32,821 bases of DNA from Lachnospiraceae bacterium (lineage in GTDB: Bacteria > Bacillota > Clostridia > Lachnospirales > Lachnospiraceae), in assembly GCA_017483735.1 (NCBI GenBank), contig JAFUVF010000057.1, positions 1 through 32,821 of the forward strand, given 5' to 3'. The first letter of the stretch is position 1. Each line of letters opens with the position of its first letter. The notes beneath the pieces were generated by a model. It made no database searches, was not told the origin of the DNA, and saw nothing but the letters and a program-made list of their open reading frames with translations. Positions 23,422 through 31,065 of the stretch are shown piece after piece. Position numbers and translations under genes: made by a program.

Positions 23422-25110
23422 TTATTTTTTGACAAAAATAGTGCTAATGGTATTTCCGCTTCCGTCAGGCTCGATAGATAAGCCGCTTTCCGCTCCGAAT
23501 AGGATCCTGAGCCTGCGATGGACATTGCGGATACCGATCCGTGTAGATTTCTCCTCCATAGGCTTAATATCCATATCATCGGTCAAAAGATTTCGGATCT
23601 TCTCCATATCTTCATCCGACGGCTCCCCCGGGTTGATGATCCTGATCTTCATATCCACGGAGTCCTCTATACAGCTTCCCTCGATGATCATCCTCACCGA
23701 TCGCAGACCGTCCTCTGTAGCGTTATGCTCCACCGCGTTCTCGATCACCGGCTGGATGATCAGTCGCGGTACCTTCACCGACAAAAGCGATCTGTCGATC
23801 TCCTCCGAATATGTGAAACGATCCCTGTAACGGCACTCGATGATGTATATGTATGCCTTCACATACTCAAGCTCCTCTTCCAGCGTGATCAACGACTGGC
23901 GGTTTCGGTCCATGGTAGCGGACATCATGGTGGATAAGGCTTCGATCATGGAGCATACCTTGTCGGTTTCCTGCATCCTTGCTTCCCAGTTGATGATCTC
24001 AAGGGTGTTGTTCAGAAAATGCGGATTGATCTGCGACTGAAGCGCGTGGATATTGGCATCCCGAAGTGCGATCTCCTCCACAAATATCTTATTGAACTGC
24101 TCTGACAGCTTTTCGGACATCTGATTGAAGTTGCGGGTAAGATCCGCGATCTCCCCCTCTTCCTTTTTAGGCGGAGGAACCGTCACTCCGTAGTTGCCCG
24201 CTGCGATCTGCTTGGACACCTCCGTCAGCTGTGAGATCGGTTTATTGATCTTGGTATGCATAAAGTAGAGCACCACCAGGATCAGAGGGATCAGAAATAC
24301 GATCAATATCACGAAGGTAATGGTGATGGATCGTTTCTCCAGATTGACTGCCGTTGCGTCATAGAACACCTTATAGGTAAAGGTCCCGTCCACGCTGTCA
24401 TTTTTTGCGGCTACGATATCCTCTCCGTTCTCTCCCACCTTGTCCTCACGCCACAAGTATTCGTCATCATAATAAATGATCATGCCCTCATAGGCCCAGA
24501 CACTCTTCAGGCTTTCAAAGATTCTCTCGGGATTGAGCTCCATGACCAGCACCGCATAGCTTTCGAAATTTCTGTTCATCAGGTTGCGGATCATATAGAC
24601 ATGTCCACCTGATGAGAAAAACTCCGTTCTGGTATCCAGACCTTCGGAAATCTCCTGTGCCTCCTGTTGAGCATTGTCCCGAAAATACCGGATACGCGAC
24701 AAACTGCCTCGCCCCGTTGTATTTCCCGTAAAATACAGGTTTTGAGGCTCGTCGGTAAAATACAGCACGGTCATATCAAAGCTGGGGTTATACTTGTACT
24801 GCTCAGCCAGAAATACCGTCACGTCATTGTACAGCCTACCCTCATCGCCGGTGCGGACGTACTGGTTATATGCTTCCCGGATCGTGGGCAGATATGACGC
24901 ATTCTTGGATGCATCGATACAGTCAGAAAGGCGGAGGATACATATCTCCGCCGCCTTTTCCATAGATGTGGTGATGGTTCGTTGACTCTGAGCCTCTATA
25001 CGGCCCGCAACTACCAGCAAAAAGATTGCTATGATCGCTGTGAGCGGAACGAACCATCCCAGTCCGATCAATCGCAATATTTGCATTTTCAGTGTATTTT
25101 TACTCTTCAC
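23422..25110 (-). CDS. YesM-type sensor histidine kinase
   Basis: A 562-residue membrane kinase: first helix about 17-36, a large extracellular sensor (about 37-260), second helix about 262-284, HAMP (about 285-340), His_kinase domain with phospho-acceptor His364 in LQSQINPHFLNNTLE, and ATP-binding lid motifs (IIQPVIENAVEHN, STRIGIRNVHRRL). It presumably senses the sugar or the loaded binding protein and phosphorylates the YesN-type regulator. The start is GTG at 25110 with GGAAGGTG at good spacing, overlapping the mutase stop by 4 bases (GTGA), so the two are coupled. ATG 25086 is a less likely alternative. Confidence 0.92.
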   Translation of the reverse strand: MKSKNTLKMQILRLIGLGWFVPLTAIIAIFLLVVAGRIEAQSQRTITTSMEKAAEICILRLSDCIDASKNASYLPTIREAYNQYVRTGDEGRLYNDVTVFLAEQYKYNPSFDMTVLYFTDEPQNLYFTGNTTGRGSLSRIRYFRDNAQQEAQEISEGLDTRTEFFSSGGHVYMIRNLMNRNFESYAVLVMELNPERIFESLKSVWAYEGMIIYYDDEYLWREDKVGENGEDIVAAKNDSVDGTFTYKVFYDATAVNLEKRSITITFVILIVFLIPLILVVLYFMHTKINKPISQLTEVSKQIAAGNYGVTVPPPKKEEGEIADLTRNFNQMSEKLSEQFNKIFVEEIALRDANIHALQSQINPHFLNNTLEIINWEARMQETDKVCSMIEALSTMMSATMDRNRQSLITLEEELEYVKAYIYIIECRYRDRFTYSEEIDRSLLSVKVPRLIIQPVIENAVEHNATEDGLRSVRMIIEGSCIEDSVDMKIRIINPGEPSDEDMEKIRNLLTDDMDIKPMEEKSTRIGIRNVHRRLRILFGAESGLSIEPDGSGNTISTIFVKK

Positions 25111-26528
25111 GTTTCACCTTCCAATGAGAGGAATTCCCTATAGGTCTGACATACCTCCTCCGCCATTGCTGCCTGCGGCATCTCGCAGAACACTCGCAGC
25201 AGAGGTTCGGTCCCGGAGAATCGGACACTTACCCATCCTCCATTCCTAAAGTATATCTTACAACCATCCATATAGGAAGATTTTTCCACCTCATATGAAA
25301 AGCTCGGAACGGCTCTGTCCTCCATGAGGATCTTTAACAGTTCAGGCTTGCGTTCCGGTCGAAAGCTATAGTTATTCTCCAGCATCGTAAAGTGACCGAA
25401 CTCCTCCCGGATACCGTCGTATATTTCGGAAAGCTTACGCCCGGTCACAGCCAGCATCTCCACCAAAAGCGCAGCGGCATAGACACCGTCCTTACCGTTT
25501 ATATGTCCCCTCACCGTCAGCCCTCCGGAGGATTCCCCACCGATCAGGGCATCCGTCTGTGTGATCTTGGATGAAATATGTTTGAAGCCTACCGGAACCT
25601 CATAACAGGCTTCTCCATACTTGGCGGCGATCCGATCCAGCATATGTGTCGTACAGAGGTTTCGGACCACCGGTCCTTTTTCGTGGCGATACTCCTCCAG
25701 ATAATAATACAGGATCATGAGTATATCATTGGGTGAGAGGTAGCGTCCCAGATCATCTACCACACCGATGCGATCCGCATCTCCATCGGTGGCGATCCCT
25801 ATATCATAATGACCGTCAGTCACTGTGGTCTTCAGAGCCGACATGGCTGCCTCATTGGGCGCGGGAAGCTTGCCTCCGAAGAGAGTATCGTGCCTGGAAT
25901 GGATGGTTTCCATTTCGCAACGAGCCGTCAGCAGAATGGTCTTGATTGCAGTCTCACTGACTCCGTACATGGGATCCAGAACCACTCGAAGTCCTGCTTC
26001 CCTGATCCTGACCACATCTATACGATCCAGAATGTTGTCCATATATTCGTTGATCGGGTAGAATTCCCTGATTAGCCCCTCATTCTTCGCATCAGTATAA
26101 TCCATTGCTCTGACCGGAAGTGATACCTTTGAGATGTAGCTTTCCACATCGGCAGTCTGCTTTTCATCCGCATCTCTTCCACCTGCGGTAAAGAGCTTGA
26201 TACCGTTGTAAATGGCAGGATTATGACTGGCGGTTACCATCATGCCGTAGGGTAGTTCATGCTTCATTACATAGAACATCACAAGCGGTGTGGGTGCCGA
26301 CTTATTGATAAGGCAGGCCCTGATCCCATTGGCTGCAAAAACCACTCCGGCCCACTGCATGGCTTCCTTGGACAGAAATCTGCGATCGTACCCGATTACT
26401 ATACCCGAGGCGGCTTTCCCCTCCTTGTGCATCTTATCAGCCATAGCCTGCGCCAAAATCTGAACATTTTCCTTGGTGAATTCATCTCCTATGACGGCTC
26501 TCCAACCGCCGGTTCCAAATTTGATCAT
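25107..26528 (-). CDS. Phosphohexomutase, probable GlcNAc-1-phosphate mutase
   Basis: A 473-residue alpha-D-phosphohexomutase. Motifs in order: FGTGGWRAVIGDE at the N-terminus, the phosphoserine loop VTASHNPAIYNG (Ser101), the metal loop TDGDADRIGVVDD, the sugar-binding loop IGGESSGGL, and the C-terminal phosphate loop RFSGTEPLLRV. The family interconverts 1- and 6-phosphates of glucose, mannose, glucosamine or GlcNAc. Its place directly behind a diacetylchitobiose phosphorylase gene and ahead of nagB/nagA makes GlcNAc-1-P to GlcNAc-6-P the natural reaction. GlmM-type or phosphoglucomutase activity cannot be excluded. ATG follows GAGGGGAAG. Confidence 0.88.
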   Translation of the reverse strand: MIKFGTGGWRAVIGDEFTKENVQILAQAMADKMHKEGKAASGIVIGYDRRFLSKEAMQWAGVVFAANGIRACLINKSAPTPLVMFYVMKHELPYGMMVTASHNPAIYNGIKLFTAGGRDADEKQTADVESYISKVSLPVRAMDYTDAKNEGLIREFYPINEYMDNILDRIDVVRIREAGLRVVLDPMYGVSETAIKTILLTARCEMETIHSRHDTLFGGKLPAPNEAAMSALKTTVTDGHYDIGIATDGDADRIGVVDDLGRYLSPNDILMILYYYLEEYRHEKGPVVRNLCTTHMLDRIAAKYGEACYEVPVGFKHISSKITQTDALIGGESSGGLTVRGHINGKDGVYAAALLVEMLAVTGRKLSEIYDGIREEFGHFTMLENNYSFRPERKPELLKILMEDRAVPSFSYEVEKSSYMDGCKIYFRNGGWVSVRFSGTEPLLRVFCEMPQAAMAEEVCQTYREFLSLEGET

Positions 26529-26546
26529 TATTCTTCCCCTCTTTTC

Positions 26547-28946
26547 TTACATCAATACTTCAACCCGATGTGAGGATTGCTTGCTGTCTGCCGGGATCTT
26601 ATCTACCACGGTTCCGTCCAGCAGTATCTTTTTTACCCCTTTTTGCCTATGCCCGGGATTCTTTACAAGGATATGGTATGTACTTCCCCTGTATTTTCTC
26701 TGCACCGAAAACTCTTCCCATTGCTCCGGAATACAAGGATCTATTATCAGTTCATCAAATCCCGGACGAATCCCCAGCATATAATGGGTGACTGCGTAAT
26801 ATGCCCAACCGCCGCTGCCTGTCATAAACGGATGGTGTGCCCTGCCATAGGTGGTATGATCTCTGCCTGAAATAAACTGACAGTATGAATATGGTTCACT
26901 CCAGCGGGTTTCGATATCATCGTTCTGATAGAACGGACAAAGGCTGCGATAGTATTCGAATGCGCGATTTCCGTGTCCCATACGACACTCCGCTGACCAA
27001 ACCCAGGGGTTTGGATGTGAGAAAATGCTCGCATTCTCCTTTAGTCCGGGATAGACTCTGGCGATAAACCCGAGCTCATCATCAGGGGTAGTATATGCCG
27101 GAGCATTAAGCATTATCCCATATGGTGTAGCCAGTTTCTCATGGATCTGTTCCAATGCCAGCTCTCCCTTGTCCTCCTCTGCCGCTCCGGAAAGTACGGC
27201 CCAGGCATTAGACTCCAGATGGAGCTTACCTTCAGTGTTCTCATGCGTTCCTATCTTGCGGCCGCTTCCTGTGAATCCTCTGAGGAACCATTCACCGTCC
27301 CACAGGGTGGTATTGCAGACATCCTTCAGCTTCGCCATTTCCTCTCGGAGTCTTTTTGACGTAGCATCATCCCCGATATATTCGGACACCTCCAGCAGAC
27401 TATCCATGGCACGATATAATAGGAAGGAAACCAGTGCGCTCTCGCCTCCGCCCAGATTCAGGCAGTCATTCCAATCTGCGCGCAGTCCCTTGCATATGCC
27501 ATGCTCCCCCACCTGTGTCCGGGAGAATTCCACGATACGCTGCATATGCTCATAGACGGTTCCCTTGTTGCCGTCTGCATATCCGATCTCCTCTCGCAAA
27601 AATCCTGTATCCCCGGTCTCCTTTACATATTCCACTATAGAGGGTACAAGCCACAGCGCATCATCAGAGCAGGCATCTGCCAGTCCGTGAACCTTTGATG
27701 CACCCTCCGGCTCCGGGATCACGGTCGGGGATTTGAATGGCTTTTTCTTTTTTTCCTTTTCCTCCTCAGGCAGGAACCATGAGGGTTCAAAGAGATGGAT
27801 CCCATAACCCGAAGTGGTCAGCGCACGCAGGAGCTCCACTATCCTCTTCCTGCAACCCGTCGGATTGGTCGCCACCACCGTCATGGCATCCTGTGCCGTA
27901 TCACGATAGCCAAGCCCTGTCCGCCCACCTACCTCGATAAAGGAGGCGAACCTGGAAAACATTACATTGATCTCCGCCTGATACAGCGTCCATGTATTGA
28001 TCATGGTATCGATGCCCTCCTCGGGGCTGCGGACCATGAACCGTTCCTGCTTATCGCGCCAGAAATCTGCCAACGCTTCATATGCCTGATCCAATGTCCT
28101 GGGATCCTCGTATTTTTTTTTGATAGCTGCAGCCTCCCCGGCTCCTCCCTCGCCCAGAAAAAATATCAGTCTGGCCTTCTCTCCCGGAGCCAGGCTGACA
28201 CCCTTTTGCAAGGCTGCACAGTGGTTTCCTCCCAATTCCTTGGATGACGAACATCTCCCCCGTATTACCGCTTCCGGATCCGTCTCTGTATGATAGGTCC
28301 CGAGGAACGCATCACGCAGGCAATCATATCCGTCCGGCGTGAAGCCGGCGGTGAAGTACTGATATCCTTCCTCCTCGTAAAAGAGGTCATAAAGGATAGC
28401 TCCGTCCTGATAATCACTGCCGGCGCAGTACAGGCTCATCTGGAAGTTCTGATTGTCGATTGGGACATGATGAAAGGAAAATTCCGCATAGGAAAAGACA
28501 TCCAGGTCTCTGACTTTGTCACTGCGGTTTTCTATGACCACATCCCATACCAACGCTGAATCTCCGATGGGAATACTCATCTTCTGAGTCGCATAGATGC
28601 CCTTGTATTCACATTCATAGGTCGTAACTGACAGTCCGTGACGAGCGCGATACCTTGCCTGATCCAGCGGCTTTCCTACCGGCTGCCAGGAAACAGACCA
28701 ATAGTCACCGTCTTCACGATCCCTCAAATAGATATAATCCCCGGGACGATCCATGGGAACGCTGTTACCCCGGAATCTGGTAATCCGGTGATATTCCGAG
28801 GACTTATAGAAGAGATATCCCCCGGCAGTATGATTTACCACCGCACACATCTCCTCAACTCCCAGATAGTTGGTCCAGGATGTCGGCAGATCTACCCGAT
28901 CAATGACATATTCCTTATTTGTTTCATCAAAATATCCGTATTTCAT
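26547..28946 (-). CDS. chbP: N,N'-diacetylchitobiose phosphorylase (GH94)
   Basis: A 799-residue glycoside phosphorylase, close to the 801 residues of Vibrio ChbP, and from memory alike along its whole length: MKYGYFD at the start, SFIEVGGRTGLGYRDTAQDA (Arg342), KGLRADWNDCLNLGGGES with the general acid Asp491, and ENASIFSHPNPWVWSAE. The enzyme splits N,N'-diacetylchitobiose with phosphate into GlcNAc-1-P and GlcNAc. The SFIEVGGRTGLGYRD version separates it from cellobiose phosphorylases. No signal peptide is present, so it acts in the cytoplasm. A lysine-rich insertion (EEEKEKKKKPFK, about 394-405) is unusual. It is the first gene of the ten-gene operon, 18 bp ahead of the mutase. Confidence 0.92.
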   Translation of the reverse strand: MKYGYFDETNKEYVIDRVDLPTSWTNYLGVEEMCAVVNHTAGGYLFYKSSEYHRITRFRGNSVPMDRPGDYIYLRDREDGDYWSVSWQPVGKPLDQARYRARHGLSVTTYECEYKGIYATQKMSIPIGDSALVWDVVIENRSDKVRDLDVFSYAEFSFHHVPIDNQNFQMSLYCAGSDYQDGAILYDLFYEEEGYQYFTAGFTPDGYDCLRDAFLGTYHTETDPEAVIRGRCSSSKELGGNHCAALQKGVSLAPGEKARLIFFLGEGGAGEAAAIKKKYEDPRTLDQAYEALADFWRDKQERFMVRSPEEGIDTMINTWTLYQAEINVMFSRFASFIEVGGRTGLGYRDTAQDAMTVVATNPTGCRKRIVELLRALTTSGYGIHLFEPSWFLPEEEKEKKKKPFKSPTVIPEPEGASKVHGLADACSDDALWLVPSIVEYVKETGDTGFLREEIGYADGNKGTVYEHMQRIVEFSRTQVGEHGICKGLRADWNDCLNLGGGESALVSFLLYRAMDSLLEVSEYIGDDATSKRLREEMAKLKDVCNTTLWDGEWFLRGFTGSGRKIGTHENTEGKLHLESNAWAVLSGAAEEDKGELALEQIHEKLATPYGIMLNAPAYTTPDDELGFIARVYPGLKENASIFSHPNPWVWSAECRMGHGNRAFEYYRSLCPFYQNDDIETRWSEPYSYCQFISGRDHTTYGRAHHPFMTGSGGWAYYAVTHYMLGIRPGFDELIIDPCIPEQWEEFSVQRKYRGSTYHILVKNPGHRQKGVKKILLDGTVVDKIPADSKQSSHRVEVLM

Positions 28947-28976
28947 GGTACCCCGTTTTTCCTTCCTATCACTTTT

Positions 28977-29003
28977 TTGACAGTAACCCGGCTAATTGTC
29001 AGT
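28977..29003. promoter_or_regulatory. Direct repeat upstream of chbP, candidate response-regulator site
   Basis: TTGACAGT (28977-28984) and TTGTCAGT (28996-29003) match at 7 of 8 positions and are spaced 19 bp start to start. The pair lies 30-57 bp before the chbP start codon. AraC-type output domains such as that of the operon's response regulator bind direct repeats about two turns apart. No convincing -35/-10 pair is seen, which fits an activated promoter. Confidence 0.5.
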
Positions 29004-29028
29004 TTATGAAATCCCCCATAAAAATAGA

Positions 29029-29066
29029 ATGTCTGTTTTTGGCAAATTATGCCCAAAAACAGACAT
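29029..29066 (-). terminator. Perfect 14-bp-stem terminator upstream of chbP
   Basis: ATGTCTGTTTTTGG (29029-29042) and CCAAAAACAGACAT (29053-29066) form a perfect 14-bp stem with a 10-base loop. On the minus strand it is followed by TCTATTTTTATG. It would end transcription arriving from the gene remnants at 29093-29381, insulating the chb operon. Confidence 0.7.
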
Positions 29067-29092
29067 CCCGTTCCGATCCTGTATAAACCTGC

Positions 29093-29206
29093 TTATTCTG
29101 TAATCTCGATCTGATTTCCCTCGATCACAACTATATAGGATTCATAGTATCCATCTCCTGTGGTGCGAGGGCTGCTCACTACCTCAAATCCATCAGCTCT
29201 ACTCCT
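29093..29206 (-). pseudogene. C-terminal fragment of an unidentified protein
   Basis: A minus-strand frame closed upstream by TAG (29207-29209) encodes [20 protein letters not shown], then [15 protein letters not shown] and a stop, followed 27 bp later by the terminator. It reads like the end of a secreted or beta-rich protein but has no start. I cannot name the family. It is best explained as the surviving 3' end of a gene lost by deletion. Confidence 0.5.
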
Positions 29207-29222
29207 CTATCCGGCTACACTC

Positions 29223-29381
29223 TTATTTCAAAAGCTTTATTATTTCCTTCCCATTCTGCTTTGTAAATTCAGAAAGTTCATAGGATCGTATACGCTCCTT
29301 AACCATGTTCGGAACGACAAATCCATTTTTTACAAGTGGTGCAAGTCGATTGATTACAGTCTTATTTGTAACCTTTACTCT
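29223..29381 (-). pseudogene. C-terminal fragment of an unidentified protein (winged-helix-like tail)
   Basis: A minus-strand frame between an in-frame TGA (29382-29384) and TAA (29223-29225) encodes INRLAPLVKNGFVVPNMVKE followed by RIRSYELSEFTKQNGKEIIK. The composition is convincingly protein-coding and resembles the final helix-rich segment of a regulator or Fic-like protein, but I do not recognise it firmly. It has no start codon with a ribosome site and abuts the other fragment downstream, so it appears to be a remnant. Confidence 0.45.
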
Positions 29382-29893
29382 TCATCATCCAATACCATGA
29401 GATTTTCTATTCTCCATGGATCCTTCTTGGGGTCATATCCGGGTTCGCCCGGTGCGATGTACGGTGCTGAAAAGTTCGTGTCAAAGACTATCTTCTCTTC
29501 CTTTGCCTCGGGTTTCGGATAGGGCATCCTGCCTGGTGCCGGTTCGGGTGCCGCTACCTGGGTGAGTTCCGGCTTGTGCCCGGAAGAAGTCGTCCTTGTT
29601 TTTGAAGATGACTGTTTAACCTTTGATGCCGTTCTTCGTTTCCTGCTGACCCTCAATGGCATTTCATCTTTCACTTCTCCCGAGCGTACGGACATTTGTC
29701 TTGTAACGCTCCGAATCGCTATGTTGGCGTGGTCCTCAGTATCGACCTTCAGCGGCAGGTCTTTCAGACATGCTTCCAACAGCGCCAGCAGTGCTTCCCT
29801 CTTTCCCCAGAATCGAGCATCAATGAGTTCCATTGCATGAGGATATTCGTCATAATATGAATCTTCGATTTTGAGACAGTAGACGTTTTTCAT
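29375..29893 (-). CDS. Unrecognised 172-residue protein with disordered linker
   Basis: A complete gene with a strong AGAGGTG ribosome site 6 bases before ATG 29893. The N-terminal 55 residues look folded (MKNVYCLKIEDSYYDEYPHA, LLALLEACLKDLPLK). Residues about 80-135 are a basic, then proline-rich low-complexity linker (RKRRTASKVKQSSSKTRTTS, PEPAPGRMPYPKPEA). The acidic C-terminus (KDPWRIENLMVLDDEE) is conserved-looking. No signal peptide or membrane segment is seen. I do not recognise a family. It stands alone between gene remnants, upstream of two C-terminal fragments on the same strand. Confidence 0.7.
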   Translation of the reverse strand: MKNVYCLKIEDSYYDEYPHAMELIDARFWGKREALLALLEACLKDLPLKVDTEDHANIAIRSVTRQMSVRSGEVKDEMPLRVSRKRRTASKVKQSSSKTRTTSSGHKPELTQVAAPEPAPGRMPYPKPEAKEEKIVFDTNFSAPYIAPGEPGYDPKKDPWRIENLMVLDDEE

Positions 29894-29902
29894 TTTGATC
29901 AC

Positions 29903-30264
29903 CTCTTTTTGTCAGTTTTTTAACTGTTTTAATGAATCAGATGGAATTGGTTCTGAATACGTTAACCTTAAAAAGCATACAGTCGAGAAATTATAGGCTT
30001 ACATGTGTACCATTAGGGGAAAAACGGCTACCAATTGTTAAAGACATGTAAGATTTTATGGATCATACGTAACCAAATGGCGCATTTATCCTATAATAGC
30101 CCGAAATAGCATTTATTTATCCCGAGATTTTTCGACTATTTGCTATAATCAGTACAACCATTCCGCCATTACGGTTAAGGTAAACATCATGTTCAGCAGG
30201 ACTGTTCCGATTGCCATTCCACGATCAGTTTATTCCCCCGGTCAAGGTTATATAAGCAGCGGAG
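29903..30264. other. AT-rich intergenic stretch without recognised gene
   Basis: These 362 bases contain no convincing coding frame. A dyad CAGTT/AACTG (29913-29926) lies just upstream of the 172-residue gene. TATAAT hexamers occur at 30092-30097 and 30144-30149 on the plus strand, but neither has a good -35 at 17 bp. Confidence 0.5.
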
Positions 30265-30558
30265 TTGTCGGGCCTCCCCTATAACCCTGTTGGGCGCTGC
30301 CCAAACCCTTCTCGCTCCGCCCGAAGAGTAAGCCCTGCGGGCTTTGTCGTTTATCTTACAGAACTCGAAGGCCATAGTACAAGAACTCAACAGTATATAA
30401 GCATTATCAGCAATGTGAATTCCCAGGGGCAGGCAAATGTCTGGTTCGCTGAAGGCAGGGAGAAAAATAAGCTTCTGGATGATTATCTTAAGAAGATCGT
30501 AGATCAGATTGAAAATTATAAAGGCAAGAACTGGGGTGATGCATATCCCGAAGGGTGA
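30265..30558 (+). pseudogene. Fragment ending in an unrecognised coding tail; GC-rich hairpins at its start
   Basis: The frame's second half (ISIISNVNSQGQANVWFAEG, REKNKLLDDYLKKIVDQIEN, YKGKNWGDAYPEG) looks like genuine protein, while the first half covers two perfect short hairpins (TTGGGC/GCCCAA at 30290-30304; AAGCCC/GGGCTT at 30330-30344) and seems non-coding. No ribosome site precedes a start in the coding part. It is best read as a 3' gene fragment of unknown family. The minus-strand frame over the same bases is not plausible before the transposase remnant. Confidence 0.3.
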
Positions 30559-30769
30559 AGGGTGAAAAAGCACGGATTAGAAAGCCCATAAAAAAGAGGG
30601 CACTATCCCTTTGGATGTTACGAAGTGTTTCGTAGAATTCATCCTTGTATGGGCAACTGCTGCACAGCTTGAAGGTCGTATATCGTGCGGAATGAACAAC
30701 CCTCGCGGCTATCTTCATCAGCTTCAGCCTGACCGTATCAATGCGGAGCTTCCGCATGTTTGCGGCAAG
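30488..30769 (-). pseudogene. C-terminal remnant of an IS transposase (IS1380-like)
   Basis: The frame, closed upstream by TAA at 30770-30772, encodes LAANMRKLRIDTVRLKLMKI, then AARVVHSARYTTFKLCSSCP and YKDEFYETLRNI. This is the pattern of the C-terminal end of IS1380-type DDE transposases, where the last catalytic region is followed by a conserved basic helix. Only about 60-90 codons of roughly 450 remain, with no start and no recognisable terminal repeat. It is an IS relic marking past insertion and deletion here. Confidence 0.6.
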
Positions 30770-31065
30770 TTACTCTTGCAACCCTAATTTCGGACATCAT
30801 TTTCGAATACACAAAATCCAACTTTATCTGAGAGGATTATACGGTGAAAACGATGAAAATGGAACAACAAAACCCGATTCAAATATCTAAAAACGATTAA
30901 ACCAGCATTTAGTCTTGCAAATTTTCAGCTTTGGAGTTAAACCCGAAGTTAGTTTTGCATTCAAGCTTTCGAATATAATTGTTGTGGCAGGTGCAACGGA
31001 ATTGATTTGTTTCTTACATTATAGGTGAAAGGTTCAATATGAGTTTTAAATAGGAGGAATACAAA
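30770..31065. other. Intergenic region with a repeated promoter-like segment before the lipoprotein gene
   Basis: No gene is seen. Two related segments, TAGTCTTGCA…AGCTTTGGA (from about 30910) and TAGTTTTGCA…AGCTTTCGA (from about 30951), recur about 41 bp apart; the second runs into TATAAT (about 30975-30980). This may be a duplicated promoter or operator for the lipoprotein gene. Confidence 0.35.

Noticed and set aside
26547..28946. GH94 protein as a cellobiose phosphorylase
   Set aside because: The start, the IEVGGRTGLGYRD segment and the overall length match diacetylchitobiose phosphorylase, and nagA/nagB follow in the same operon; cellobiose phosphorylases carry a different sequence at that segment.
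29029..29066. Long inverted repeat upstream of chbP as a riboswitch or operator
   Set aside because: A perfect 14-bp stem followed by a T-rich stretch on the minus strand, just after gene remnants on that strand, fits a terminator better; it is also too simple for a known riboswitch.
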